A stretch of 23,619 nucleotides of DNA. Origin: a virus. The position numbers and the translations under genes were made by a program. Below, piece by piece: positions 15,477-22,564 of this stretch; within the stretch, counting starts at the first letter, position 1, and each line of letters begins with the position of its first letter. Where the stretch lies: positions 1 through 23,619 of IMG/VR virus record IMGVR_UViG_3300042924_001557, one strand, 5' to 3'. The notes under the pieces were generated by a model, which worked only from the letters and a program-made list of their open reading frames with translations, did no database searches and was not told where the DNA came from.

Positions 15477-15484
15477 TATAAATA
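15477..15484 (+). promoter_or_regulatory. Late promoter (perfect TATAAATA) abutting the tail-tube paralogue
   Basis: An exact T4 late octamer lies just after the gene 23 terminator. Only five bases separate it from the ATG at 15490, so a transcript starting about 6 bases downstream of the motif would begin at or in the start codon. The AGGAG at 15484-15488 is also only one base from that ATG. The motif may therefore give a leaderless message, or the true start of the gene is elsewhere. Confidence 0.55.
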
Positions 15485-15489
15485 GGAGT

Positions 15490-16029
15490 ATGACAGTTCT
15501 CACACGCAATCCATTAAATCCAAATTCGTTACAGCCTAACAAGTTTACGCTAAATCTGGCTCGTACACCGAATCTACAATACTTTGCACAGACGATTTCT
15601 TTGCCCGGACTTTCTACTTCTGAAATTCCGGTACAAAACCCGTTCGTTGAATTGTATGCACCTGGTGAAAAAGCAATCTATGATGTATTGAATGTTACCT
15701 TTATTGTTGATGCTGAACTATTATCTTGGTTAGAAATACATGATTGGCTTCGTGCTTTAACATTCCCAACAGAGTACGAAGAATATCAAAACTTGGCAAA
15801 ACTGAATCAATTTGCTTCAGCAATACCAACAACAACACCACAGTATTGTGATGGTGCTGTAACACTTTTATCGGCATCAAACAAGCCTTACTATCGTTTT
15901 AACTTCAAAGATTTATTTCCTATTTCTCTTTCTGGTTTTGTTATGTCTTCTACCGACACTCCAGATACAATCATTACAGCAGACGCCACATTCAGATTTA
16001 CCTATTACAACGTAGAAAAATTATTTTAA
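15490..16029 (+). CDS. gp19-like tail-tube-fold protein (paralogue of tail tube)
   Basis: The 179-residue product (185 if begun at the ATG at 15472, inside the terminator tail) lines up with gp19 of this same phage along its length. FTLNLARTPN matches FEVSMPFP, and QTISLPGLSTSEIPVQ matches KTAQLPGATLGVVPVQ. A strand-helix pair containing a Trp (LEIHDWLRAL versus FERWMNGI) follows. The C-terminal YRFNFKDLFPISLSGF...TADATFRFTYYNVEK matches YKFVGMFPSDITPI...EEFSVTLTYQWWE. The tube fold is shared by gp19, gp48 and gp54 of T4, so a tube-initiator, terminator or distal tube role is possible. It lies between capsid and recombination genes, insulated by a terminator upstream and with its own late promoter. 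Fold is well supported; exact role is not. Confidence 0.75.
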   Translation: MTVLTRNPLNPNSLQPNKFTLNLARTPNLQYFAQTISLPGLSTSEIPVQNPFVELYAPGEKAIYDVLNVTFIVDAELLSWLEIHDWLRALTFPTEYEEYQNLAKLNQFASAIPTTTPQYCDGAVTLLSASNKPYYRFNFKDLFPISLSGFVMSSTDTPDTIITADATFRFTYYNVEKLF

Positions 16030-16041
16030 ATGTGATATACT
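16013..16041 (+). promoter_or_regulatory. Possible sigma70-type promoter for uvsY
   Basis: A TAGAAA box at 16013-16018 (four of six matches to TTGACA) is 17 bases from TATACT at 16036-16041 (five of six matches to TATAAT). The predicted start, near 16048, would place the ribosome site at the extreme 5' end of the message. In such an AT-rich sequence, boxes of this quality can arise by chance. Confidence 0.3.
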
Positions 16042-16057
16042 CCTATTAGGAGGTATA
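16036..16057 (+). promoter_or_regulatory. Hairpin that hides the uvsY ribosome binding site
   Basis: TATACTCCT (16036-16044) can pair with AGGA-GTATA (16048-16057) around a three-base ATT loop, leaving one G bulged. The pairing arm on the right contains the complete AGGAGG Shine-Dalgarno (16048-16053) of uvsY, so transcripts entering from upstream could fold to block translation. This is read directly from the sequence; the regulatory effect is inferred. Confidence 0.5.
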
Positions 16058-16059
16058 CT

Positions 16060-16494
16060 ATGACTAAACTTGAAGAAGTATTACAAATGTGGACTGCGGA
16101 TTCTAACATCGACCGCACTGAACCTGGCAAAGCATTAATTGATATTCCTAAGCTTCATTCGAAGTATCTAAACATTCTTTCTTCACATAGGTTGTTAGCC
16201 AAAGAAGCAGAGTTCAATTACAATAAATGGCGTAAGTTGAAATGGGAATACTACACAGGCAGACTTGACGAAGAAGAACTTGAGAAGCGTGGATGGGAAC
16301 CATTTCCATATACACTCAAATCTGAGATCAATACATACTTAGAAGCAGATGAAGATATCAACAAATATCTTGCCAAGAAGTTACTGCATGAAGAAATTGT
16401 TGAAGTGTGTCAGGCAATATTAAAAGAGTTAAACAATCGAACTTGGGAACTACGTTCGTTTATTGATTGGGAAAAATTCGTACAAGGTGTCTGA
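16060..16494 (+). CDS. uvsY: Recombination mediator UvsY
   Basis: The 144-residue protein matches T4 UvsY (137 residues), which loads the UvsX recombinase onto single-stranded DNA coated with gp32. Characteristic segments are LEEVLQMWTADSNID, then LIDIPKLHSKYLNILSSHRLLAKEAEFNYNKWRKLKWEYYTGRLDEEELEKRGWEPFPYTLKSEI. The C-terminal helix runs LAKKLLHEEIVEVCQAILKELNNRTWELRSFIDWEKF, involved in hexamer formation in the family. It begins after a perfect AGGAGG six bases upstream that lies in a hairpin. It overlaps uvsW by 8 bases, so the two recombination genes are translated together. Confidence 0.93.
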   Translation: MTKLEEVLQMWTADSNIDRTEPGKALIDIPKLHSKYLNILSSHRLLAKEAEFNYNKWRKLKWEYYTGRLDEEELEKRGWEPFPYTLKSEINTYLEADEDINKYLAKKLLHEEIVEVCQAILKELNNRTWELRSFIDWEKFVQGV

Positions 16495-17968
16495 TCTAAT
16501 ACTATACAAACAAAATGAGGCATTTATCAGGTTTGCGTGTGAGAAAAGTATTGCACAAGAACTTGCAGACTACTTTACTTTCTTTGTACCTGGCTATCAG
16601 TTTATGCCGGCGTACAAAAATCGTTTGTGGGATGGCAAAATAAGGCTTGCTGATCTACGTACATATACTATCTATCATGGTCTGGTGCCTTACATTGAAA
16701 AGTTTTGTGAAGAAAGAGATTACAAACTTGAGATTGATTCTGCTGTAAACAACACTGAGAGTTTTTCAGCATTGGAGGCTAATGAGTTTCTAGAGCAACT
16801 TCAATTGGACAAAAGCATTATATCAGAAGGTGTAAGGGAGTATCAATACAAATCCTTCTTATTTGCCATAAGAAACAAAAGAATGTTGTTACTATCGCCG
16901 ACCGGTTCTGGTAAGTCATTGATACAATACCTTATATTACGTTATCTACAATACAAAGGTTACGAGAAAGGATTGCTAATTGTTCCTACAACTTCTCTTG
17001 TTGAGCAAATGTATTCTGATTTTGAATCTTATGGTTACGATGCCGCAAACTATGCCCATCGACAGTATTCAGGAAAAGATAAACATACAGATAAATTTCT
17101 GACGATTACCACTTGGCAATCCATCTATAAGAATCCACCAGAATACTTTGAGCAGTTTGATTTTGTATTGGGTGATGAAGCACATCAGTTCAAGGCAAAG
17201 TCATTGACTACTATTATGACTGGATTGAAGAATGCCAAATATCGTATTGGCTGTACAGGTACAATTGATGGCACACAGACACATCGTCTTGTGTTAGAGG
17301 GATTGTTTGGTCCTGTATATCAATCAACCACTACTGCCAAGTTAATTGAAAACAAACAACTGGCAGACTTTCGTATTAAGTGTTTGGTCTTGAAATATCC
17401 AGAAGAAGTGTGTAAGCTATCTAGAGGTTGGGACTATCAATCTGAGATAGACTACATAGTTAAAAGTGCAGCAAGAAACGAATTCATTCGTAATCTGGCA
17501 TTGTCGCTTGAAGGCAACTCACTTATACTTTTCAATTTGGTTGAGAAACACGGTAAGCATCTTCACAAACTCATCAAAGAAAAAGCTGGCAATAGACATG
17601 TCTTCTTTGTGTATGGTGGAACCGATGTAGAAGTTCGTGAGCAAGTTCGTGCGATTACCGAAAAACAAAATGATGCCATTATTGTTGCTTCATACGGTAC
17701 CTTTAGTACAGGCATCAATATACGTAATCTTCACAATGTTGTTTTTGCTTCACCGTCAAAGTCTAGAGTTAGAAATCTACAGTCAATCGGTAGAGGTTTA
17801 AGAATCGGAGATAACAAAACTGAAGCGGTACTTTATGATATAGCAGACGATTTTCGTATCGGTAAACATGTGAACTATACCTTGACACATCTTCAAGACC
17901 GTGTTAGGATATACGATGAAGAAAAATTCAAATACAAGTTTTACAATATAGAGGTCAAGAATGCATAA
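16487..17968 (+). CDS. uvsW: Recombination and fork-remodelling helicase UvsW
   Basis: Read from the GTG at 16487, the product is 493 residues. UvsW is a superfamily 2 helicase that branch-migrates Holliday junctions, unwinds R-loops and helps switch T4 from origin to recombination-dependent replication. The N-terminal domain has GYQFMPAYKNRLWDGKIRL. Helicase motifs follow in order: Walker A SPTGSGKS with K143, DEAH at 230-233 (T4 has DECH), the GCTGT motif, ASYGTFSTGINIRNL, and motif VI QSIGRGLR beginning at Q432. The GTG start lines up with the T4 N-terminus to within one residue and overlaps uvsY by 8 bases. A TTG at 16463 would add eight residues with no homology and is less likely. The stop overlaps the next gene by 8 bases. 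Confidence 0.93.
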   Translation: MSDLILYKQNEAFIRFACEKSIAQELADYFTFFVPGYQFMPAYKNRLWDGKIRLADLRTYTIYHGLVPYIEKFCEERDYKLEIDSAVNNTESFSALEANEFLEQLQLDKSIISEGVREYQYKSFLFAIRNKRMLLLSPTGSGKSLIQYLILRYLQYKGYEKGLLIVPTTSLVEQMYSDFESYGYDAANYAHRQYSGKDKHTDKFLTITTWQSIYKNPPEYFEQFDFVLGDEAHQFKAKSLTTIMTGLKNAKYRIGCTGTIDGTQTHRLVLEGLFGPVYQSTTTAKLIENKQLADFRIKCLVLKYPEEVCKLSRGWDYQSEIDYIVKSAARNEFIRNLALSLEGNSLILFNLVEKHGKHLHKLIKEKAGNRHVFFVYGGTDVEVREQVRAITEKQNDAIIVASYGTFSTGINIRNLHNVVFASPSKSRVRNLQSIGRGLRIGDNKTEAVLYDIADDFRIGKHVNYTLTHLQDRVRIYDEEKFKYKFYNIEVKNA

Positions 17969-18380
17969 CGTCAAACTAATAAGAATGCAATCTGGTGAAG
18001 ATATTATGGCTTCTATGTTTGAAGATGGTGAATCTGATCAAATACAAATCAATGATCCCATGCGTATTGTGTTTCGTCGTTTACCAACAGGTCAAACGGT
18101 TATGATGATGATGCCTTGGTTGCCAGTAGAATTGATCAAAGAGAACTCTGCAATGATTTATTATTCAGATATTGTAACCGTAGTAGAACCAAAAGAATCA
18201 ATGATAAGATACTATGACAAACTTGTTGAGCGAACTATAGAAGAAATGGCTGACTCTGATAAGATGATAAACAATCTCTTAGAAGAGCAAGAAGGTGAAG
18301 AAGAACAAAATATAGAAAATGAAATTATGGACGATGTGCTTCAAAGTATATACGAGGCAAAGAACAAGAAACTACACTAA
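17961..18380 (+). CDS. Small conserved protein after uvsW, possibly an Sm-like barrel
   Basis: The 139-residue protein has an N-terminal strand-rich half (NVKLIRMQSGEDIMASMFED, IQINDPMRIVFRRLPTGQTVMMMMPWLPVEL, AMIYYSDIVTVVEP) and an acidic helical tail (TIEEMADSDKMINNLLEEQEGEEEQNIENEIMDDVLQSIYEA). The VKLIR-x2-SGEDI opening followed by a compact set of strands, including the PWLP turn, is seen in uncharacterised small proteins of marine T4-like phages. It is reminiscent of Sm/Hfq-type barrels, but that fold call is a guess. It overlaps uvsW by 8 bases and is therefore part of the recombination operon. T4 UvsW.1 occupies a comparable place but I see no clear similarity. An RNA-binding or protein-interaction role is possible. 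Confidence 0.6.
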   Translation: MHNVKLIRMQSGEDIMASMFEDGESDQIQINDPMRIVFRRLPTGQTVMMMMPWLPVELIKENSAMIYYSDIVTVVEPKESMIRYYDKLVERTIEEMADSDKMINNLLEEQEGEEEQNIENEIMDDVLQSIYEAKNKKLH

Positions 18381-18394
18381 TAGGAATTTTCGTT

Positions 18395-19915
18395 ATGTCA
18401 AAAGTGGTGACATTTGTTATACCAAGCAGTGCTGCTCAAGCATATCAAGCACTTGCTAATAAGTATGCGGCTATTGAGCCACCAACGTGGGCATTGCTTC
18501 TAGCAAATGCTGTTCGTGTTGAAGGTCACGATCCATGTATTCTAGACTTCGATGCTGATCCAGCAAGAGACTTAGAATTTGCTGCACACAAAATTGCTGC
18601 TACAGGCGCAGACATAGCAGTATTTGTTCTCTACGGACAAAATCCAAACTCAGGCACCACGATGATGATTGGTGCATCTCTGTTAGCAACACAACTCAAA
18701 CTTTCACATCCCTCAATTAAAACTGTATTCATTGGCTCACATGCATCTGCGTTGCCATATGATGTGATTGGTCTGCCTTACGTTGATTTCGTATTCATCA
18801 ACGAAGGTGTATATGGTCTGCTAGATTTACTTCAAACAAATTACAAAGATGATTTAGATAAAGTTCGTGGACTTGTTTACAAGAAACACGGCTTTGCTGC
18901 TACGGGTGCGCCAGGTGAAATTGTACAGACGAAAGACATGGATCGTGTGATGCCTGGTTATGCATGGGATTTGCTACCAAAGAATAGAAAATTACTAGAC
19001 AAGTATCGTGCCCACTATTGGCATAACTATTTTAAAGATGATGGGCGTACACCTTTTGCTGCTATCTCAACATCATTAGGTTGTTCGTTTGGATGTAACT
19101 TCTGTATGATCAACATTGTGAATCGTACATCATATGAACACGGCACTGTTTCATCTGACTCACGTGGTATGCGTTTTTGGTCACCTGAGTTGATGCTCAA
19201 AGAGTTTGAGTATTTGTATGAGAATGGTGTTCGTACTGTGCGTTTGACTGATGAGATGTTCTTTTTGAATAAAAAGTATTACATACCAATTCTAGAAGGC
19301 ATCAAACAACGTGGTATGGATTTCAACTTTTGGGCATATGCACGTGTTGATTCTGTTCGCAAAGATCAATTAGAATTATTCAAAGAAGCAGGTGTCAATT
19401 GGCTATGTCTTGGTATCGAAGCAGCAAATCAAAATGTACGACTTGAGATCGAAAAAGGTAAGTTTGAAGATGTAGATATTCGCCGAGTTGTTGCTGATGT
19501 AAAAGCAGCAGACATCAATATTCTTGGCAACTACATGTTTGGTTTTCCAGAAGATACGATGGAGACAATGCAAGAAACACTAGACTTGTCACTTGAGTTG
19601 AATACTGAACACGCTAACTTCTATGCAGCAATGGCATTACCTGGTAGTCCATTGTACATGTATGCAAAAAATAGTGGTTGGGATTTACCAGAGAAATTTG
19701 AAGAGTTTGCATTCTTATCTTATGATTGTAAACCGCTACGCACAAAGACATTGACTGGTGCAGAAGTGTTGAAGTTCCGTGATGAAGCATGGCACAAATA
19801 CTTTTCACATGAGCCATTCTTGAATCTTGTTGAAACAAAGTTTGGTGCTGATTCAAGACACAACCTTACAGAGATGTCAAAAATAAAATTGAAACGAAAA
19901 ATACTTGGAGATTGA
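18395..19915 (+). CDS. B12-binding-type radical SAM enzyme
   Basis: The 506-residue enzyme has two parts. Residues 1-160 form a Rossmann-like domain of the cobalamin-binding type (PPTWALLLANAVRVEGHDPCILDFDAD, DIAVFVLYGQNPN, VFIGSHASALP, VDFVFINEG), but the His of the DxHxxG cobalamin motif is not evident. The radical SAM core follows from about residue 222, with the [4Fe-4S] motif C230-x3-C234-x2-C237, then RLTDEMFFLNKKYY, LCLGIEAANQNVRLEIEKG, and GNYMFGFPEDTMETMQETL. These are barrel elements of the BchE/methyltransferase-like class. Reactions in the class include methylation, cyclisation and sugar or lipid modification; the substrate here is unknown. Its stop lies two bases before the transketolase start, marking it as the first enzyme of a sugar cassette. 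AGGAA at 18383-18387 serves as ribosome site. Confidence 0.85.
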   Translation: MSKVVTFVIPSSAAQAYQALANKYAAIEPPTWALLLANAVRVEGHDPCILDFDADPARDLEFAAHKIAATGADIAVFVLYGQNPNSGTTMMIGASLLATQLKLSHPSIKTVFIGSHASALPYDVIGLPYVDFVFINEGVYGLLDLLQTNYKDDLDKVRGLVYKKHGFAATGAPGEIVQTKDMDRVMPGYAWDLLPKNRKLLDKYRAHYWHNYFKDDGRTPFAAISTSLGCSFGCNFCMINIVNRTSYEHGTVSSDSRGMRFWSPELMLKEFEYLYENGVRTVRLTDEMFFLNKKYYIPILEGIKQRGMDFNFWAYARVDSVRKDQLELFKEAGVNWLCLGIEAANQNVRLEIEKGKFEDVDIRRVVADVKAADINILGNYMFGFPEDTMETMQETLDLSLELNTEHANFYAAMALPGSPLYMYAKNSGWDLPEKFEEFAFLSYDCKPLRTKTLTGAEVLKFRDEAWHKYFSHEPFLNLVETKFGADSRHNLTEMSKIKLKRKILGD

Positions 19916-19917
19916 TT

Positions 19918-20688
19918 ATGGATTTGCAAAGAAAAGCAAACTTATATCGTAAAGAATTATTTGAAAAGTTTGTTGAAGTAAAACAAGGACATCCTGGTTC
20001 TACTTTCTCAATGCTAGAGATTGTTACCACATTGTATCATGGTGGGTATGTTGGCTTTGAAGATAAAGTTATTATCAGCAAGGGTCATGCAACAGTAGCA
20101 CTGTATCCTATTCTGCGTGACTTGGATATTATTCCACAAGAAGATTGGGATAATTGGGGTAAAGGTAAACCAACGTGTCTGCGTGTGTTTGGTAACATCT
20201 CAATACCAGGCATTGATATGACATCAGGCTCACTTGGGCATGGTATTGGTGTTGGTGCTGGTATGGCAATTGCTGATCCAAACAGTCATGTTCATGTTGT
20301 TATCTCAGAAGGTGAACTGTATGAAGGCTCGACATGGGAAGCATTGTTGTTTGTTGCACATCGTCAAATCAAAAACATGACAATCTTTATTGACATTAAT
20401 AATCTTATTATTCTTGGTAAGACGGATGATTGTTTGATGCTCAATAGCATTCGTGAGAAGTTGTCTGGTTTCCCGTTTGACATATACTCAGTTGATGGAC
20501 ATAATACAAAAGAAATTACACATGCTTTGGATGAAGTAGCATATCAACCAAAGATTATTTTATGTCATACAGTTAAAGGTAAAGGCTTCTCATTGATGGA
20601 GAACAAACCTGAATGGCATTATATGCAAGCAATTACACCAGAACAAATTGAACAGTGCCGTAAGGAGATTAATGATGCTACAGCGTGA
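19918..20688 (+). CDS. Transketolase-like enzyme, N-terminal (ThDP pyrophosphate) subunit
   Basis: The 256-residue product corresponds to the N-terminal third of transketolase. It has the conserved histidines H25 in QGHPGS, H57 in SKGHAT and H108 in GSLGHGIGVGAGMA. The pyrophosphate and metal-binding motif, usually GDGE...N, reads S130-E131-G132-E133-x2-E136-G with Asn161, exactly 30 residues after position 131. The metal-ligating Asp is therefore Glu, an unusual change in this position. The C-terminal KGKGFSLMENKPEWHY is typical. ThDP enzymes of this family move two-carbon ketol units. It is encoded as a separate subunit with the C-terminal half next door. The start at 19918 follows GGAG by 7 bases; an in-frame TTG at 19912 is too close. 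Confidence 0.9.
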   Translation: MDLQRKANLYRKELFEKFVEVKQGHPGSTFSMLEIVTTLYHGGYVGFEDKVIISKGHATVALYPILRDLDIIPQEDWDNWGKGKPTCLRVFGNISIPGIDMTSGSLGHGIGVGAGMAIADPNSHVHVVISEGELYEGSTWEALLFVAHRQIKNMTIFIDINNLIILGKTDDCLMLNSIREKLSGFPFDIYSVDGHNTKEITHALDEVAYQPKIILCHTVKGKGFSLMENKPEWHYMQAITPEQIEQCRKEINDATA

Positions 20689-21592
20689 TGCATTTATTGA
20701 AGAAATAAGCAAAAGATTACAAACAGACAGAGACATTTATTTTTTGTCAGCAGATTTTGGTGCAGCAGCACTAGATTCTCTGCGTGAAATGTATCCAGAT
20801 AACTTCATTCATTGTGGTATCTCAGAACAAGCAATGATTGACATTGCAACTGGTCTTGCACTTCAAGGTAAAAAAGTATTTTGTTATGCAATGGCACCAT
20901 TCATCTCTCTTCGTGCAATTGAACAAATCAAGTGTGGACCATCGATGATGAATCTACCAATTGCTATTCTTTCAGTTGGTATTGGTATTGGTTATGCCGA
21001 TGCTGGTCCTACACATTACATTACTGAAGACTTTGCATGTATGCGTTCAATTCTCAATCTGAATGTCTATACATTGGCAGATGCAAGTTCTGCAAAAAGA
21101 TTAGCAAATAGTCTCTTAGACAATCCCGAATTGTGTTATGTTCGTTTTGATCGACATGAACAACCAGAACTACCTGTAACCAACTTTACACAAGACTTGA
21201 CTTATCGTTTGATGGGTGACACAGTTACTTCAGAGAAAGTTCTTGTGATTGGTTCAGGTAAGATGTCACACATCATTGCTGATGTCTATAAAGAAACTTC
21301 AGATAAAGTTGTTGGTATTGATTTGATTCGTGCCAAACCATTTCCTAATACACTGAATATGTTGTTAGAAGAATGTGGTGGTGTAATTGTAGTTGATGAA
21401 CAAACACCATGCGGTTCTTTGGGTGCCGCTGTGCTTGAAGCAATGTCACAGAGAAACTCACTCAATAAAAAAGTAAAAGTAATCACACTACCAGAAGAGT
21501 ATTTGTTTGAGAATGGTGGTCGTGAATATCTACTAAAGAAACACGGTTTGAGCAAAGAAAATATTCTGAAAACACTCAATGATAATTTCTAG
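20675..21592 (+). CDS. Transketolase-like enzyme, C-terminal (pyrimidine) subunit
   Basis: This 305-residue partner supplies the aminopyrimidine-binding and C-terminal domains of transketolase. Residue E51 in HCGISEQAM is the glutamate that activates the cofactor in the family. It is followed by DIATGLALQGKKVFCYAMAPFI, SVGIGIGYADAGPTHYITEDFACMRSI, and a C-terminal Rossmann domain (KVLVIGSGKMSHIIADVY, VIVVDEQTPCGSLGAAVLEAM). It overlaps the N-terminal subunit gene by 14 bases, so the two would be made in equal amounts, and it overlaps the following kinase gene by 14 bases. AAGGAG (20662-20667) is 7 bases from the chosen ATG; the ATG at 20672 is equally possible. The split gene form is common for transketolases in archaea and in surface-sugar gene clusters. 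Confidence 0.9.
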   Translation: MLQRDAFIEEISKRLQTDRDIYFLSADFGAAALDSLREMYPDNFIHCGISEQAMIDIATGLALQGKKVFCYAMAPFISLRAIEQIKCGPSMMNLPIAILSVGIGIGYADAGPTHYITEDFACMRSILNLNVYTLADASSAKRLANSLLDNPELCYVRFDRHEQPELPVTNFTQDLTYRLMGDTVTSEKVLVIGSGKMSHIIADVYKETSDKVVGIDLIRAKPFPNTLNMLLEECGGVIVVDEQTPCGSLGAAVLEAMSQRNSLNKKVKVITLPEEYLFENGGREYLLKKHGLSKENILKTLNDNF

Positions 21593-22562
21593 AACACCAT
21601 ACAGACTATCACTGTTTGGTGGTGGAACAGATTATCCAGATTGGTTTCAATCAAGGCAGACTAAGGTAATATCTGCCGCTATGGCGCATTATTGCTACAT
21701 AAATTTAAAAAAGTTACCGCCTTATTTTGATTATGTAAATAGAGTTATCTACTCTAAAATAGAAAGTGTATCTGATGTTTCGCAAATAGAGCATCCTTCT
21801 GTAAGGGAGTGTTTAAAATACTATGGCATACCTAACGGCGTTTCTATTACTCACGATGGCGATCTTCCTGCTCGTTCTGGCATTGGATCATCTTCTTCAT
21901 TTACTGTTGGACTGATTCACGCTATACTGACATCACAAGGTAAGTTGCCTACACCATATGGTTTGGCAATGGATGCTATCAATATAGAACAAAACTATAT
22001 TGGTGAGTCTGTTGGTGTTCAAGATCAAATCATGGCTGCGTACGGTGGCATTCGTGTCATTGAACTTTCTGGTGCAAACATGCATGTTCGTGACCTGAGA
22101 ATCAAAGACGATTATGTTTTAGATTTAGAAGATCATATCATGTTGGGTTTTTCTGGCATTGACAGATTTTCAAATGTTCATGCTAAACAACAGATTGATG
22201 CTATCAAAGAGGGTAAATCTAAAAAGCTTCTTGAAGAAATTACAACAATTACCGAAACAGCATTGCATATTCTTGAGAATCATGGTAAAATAAAAGAGAT
22301 AGGTGAATTGCTGAAGTATCAGTGGAGCCGTAAGCGTGAACTTACAGATAGTGTTACAACTGATTACATAGATACAATATACAACAAAGCAATCAATGCT
22401 GGTGCATATGGTGGTAAGTTGATGGGTGCAGGTGGTGGTGGATTCTTTATGTTTCTTGCACCACCAGATACACATCAAAAGATAAAAGAAGCAATACCTG
22501 GAATCAATGTATGGGTGCCTTTCAAGTTTGATTTTGAAGGCTCAAAAATTATTATGGAGTAA
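21579..22562 (+). CDS. GHMP sugar kinase, D-glycero-D-manno-heptose 7-phosphate kinase-like
   Basis: The 327-residue protein belongs to the GHMP kinase family. Its start IISRTPYRLSLFGGGTDYPDWF is characteristic of HddA-type heptose 7-phosphate kinases and their fucokinase-like relatives. The ATP-binding loop is P97-A-R-S-G-I-G-S-S-S-S-F, followed by IEQNYIGESVGVQDQIMAAYGG and, near the end, KLMGAGGGGFFMFL (G283-A-G-G-G-G288). HddA phosphorylates D-glycero-alpha-D-manno-heptose 7-phosphate at O1 on the way to GDP-heptose. A neighbouring transketolase could make the sedoheptulose 7-phosphate from which that pathway starts. No isomerase (GmhA), phosphatase (GmhB) or nucleotidyltransferase (HddC) is visible here; they could lie beyond the window or come from the host. 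Substrate assignment is by family only. Confidence 0.82.
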   Translation: MIISRTPYRLSLFGGGTDYPDWFQSRQTKVISAAMAHYCYINLKKLPPYFDYVNRVIYSKIESVSDVSQIEHPSVRECLKYYGIPNGVSITHDGDLPARSGIGSSSSFTVGLIHAILTSQGKLPTPYGLAMDAINIEQNYIGESVGVQDQIMAAYGGIRVIELSGANMHVRDLRIKDDYVLDLEDHIMLGFSGIDRFSNVHAKQQIDAIKEGKSKKLLEEITTITETALHILENHGKIKEIGELLKYQWSRKRELTDSVTTDYIDTIYNKAINAGAYGGKLMGAGGGGFFMFLAPPDTHQKIKEAIPGINVWVPFKFDFEGSKIIME

Positions 22563-22564
22563 TG

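Noticed and set aside
15399-15489. A gene or tRNA between gene 23 and the tube paralogue
   Set aside because: The 91-base interval holds only the terminator and the late octamer, with no cloverleaf or open frame. No tRNA genes or CRISPR-type repeat arrays were seen anywhere in the window.
16463-16486. TTG start for uvsW eight codons upstream
   Set aside because: The GTG at 16487 aligns with the T4 UvsW N-terminus and gives a compact 8-base overlap with uvsY.
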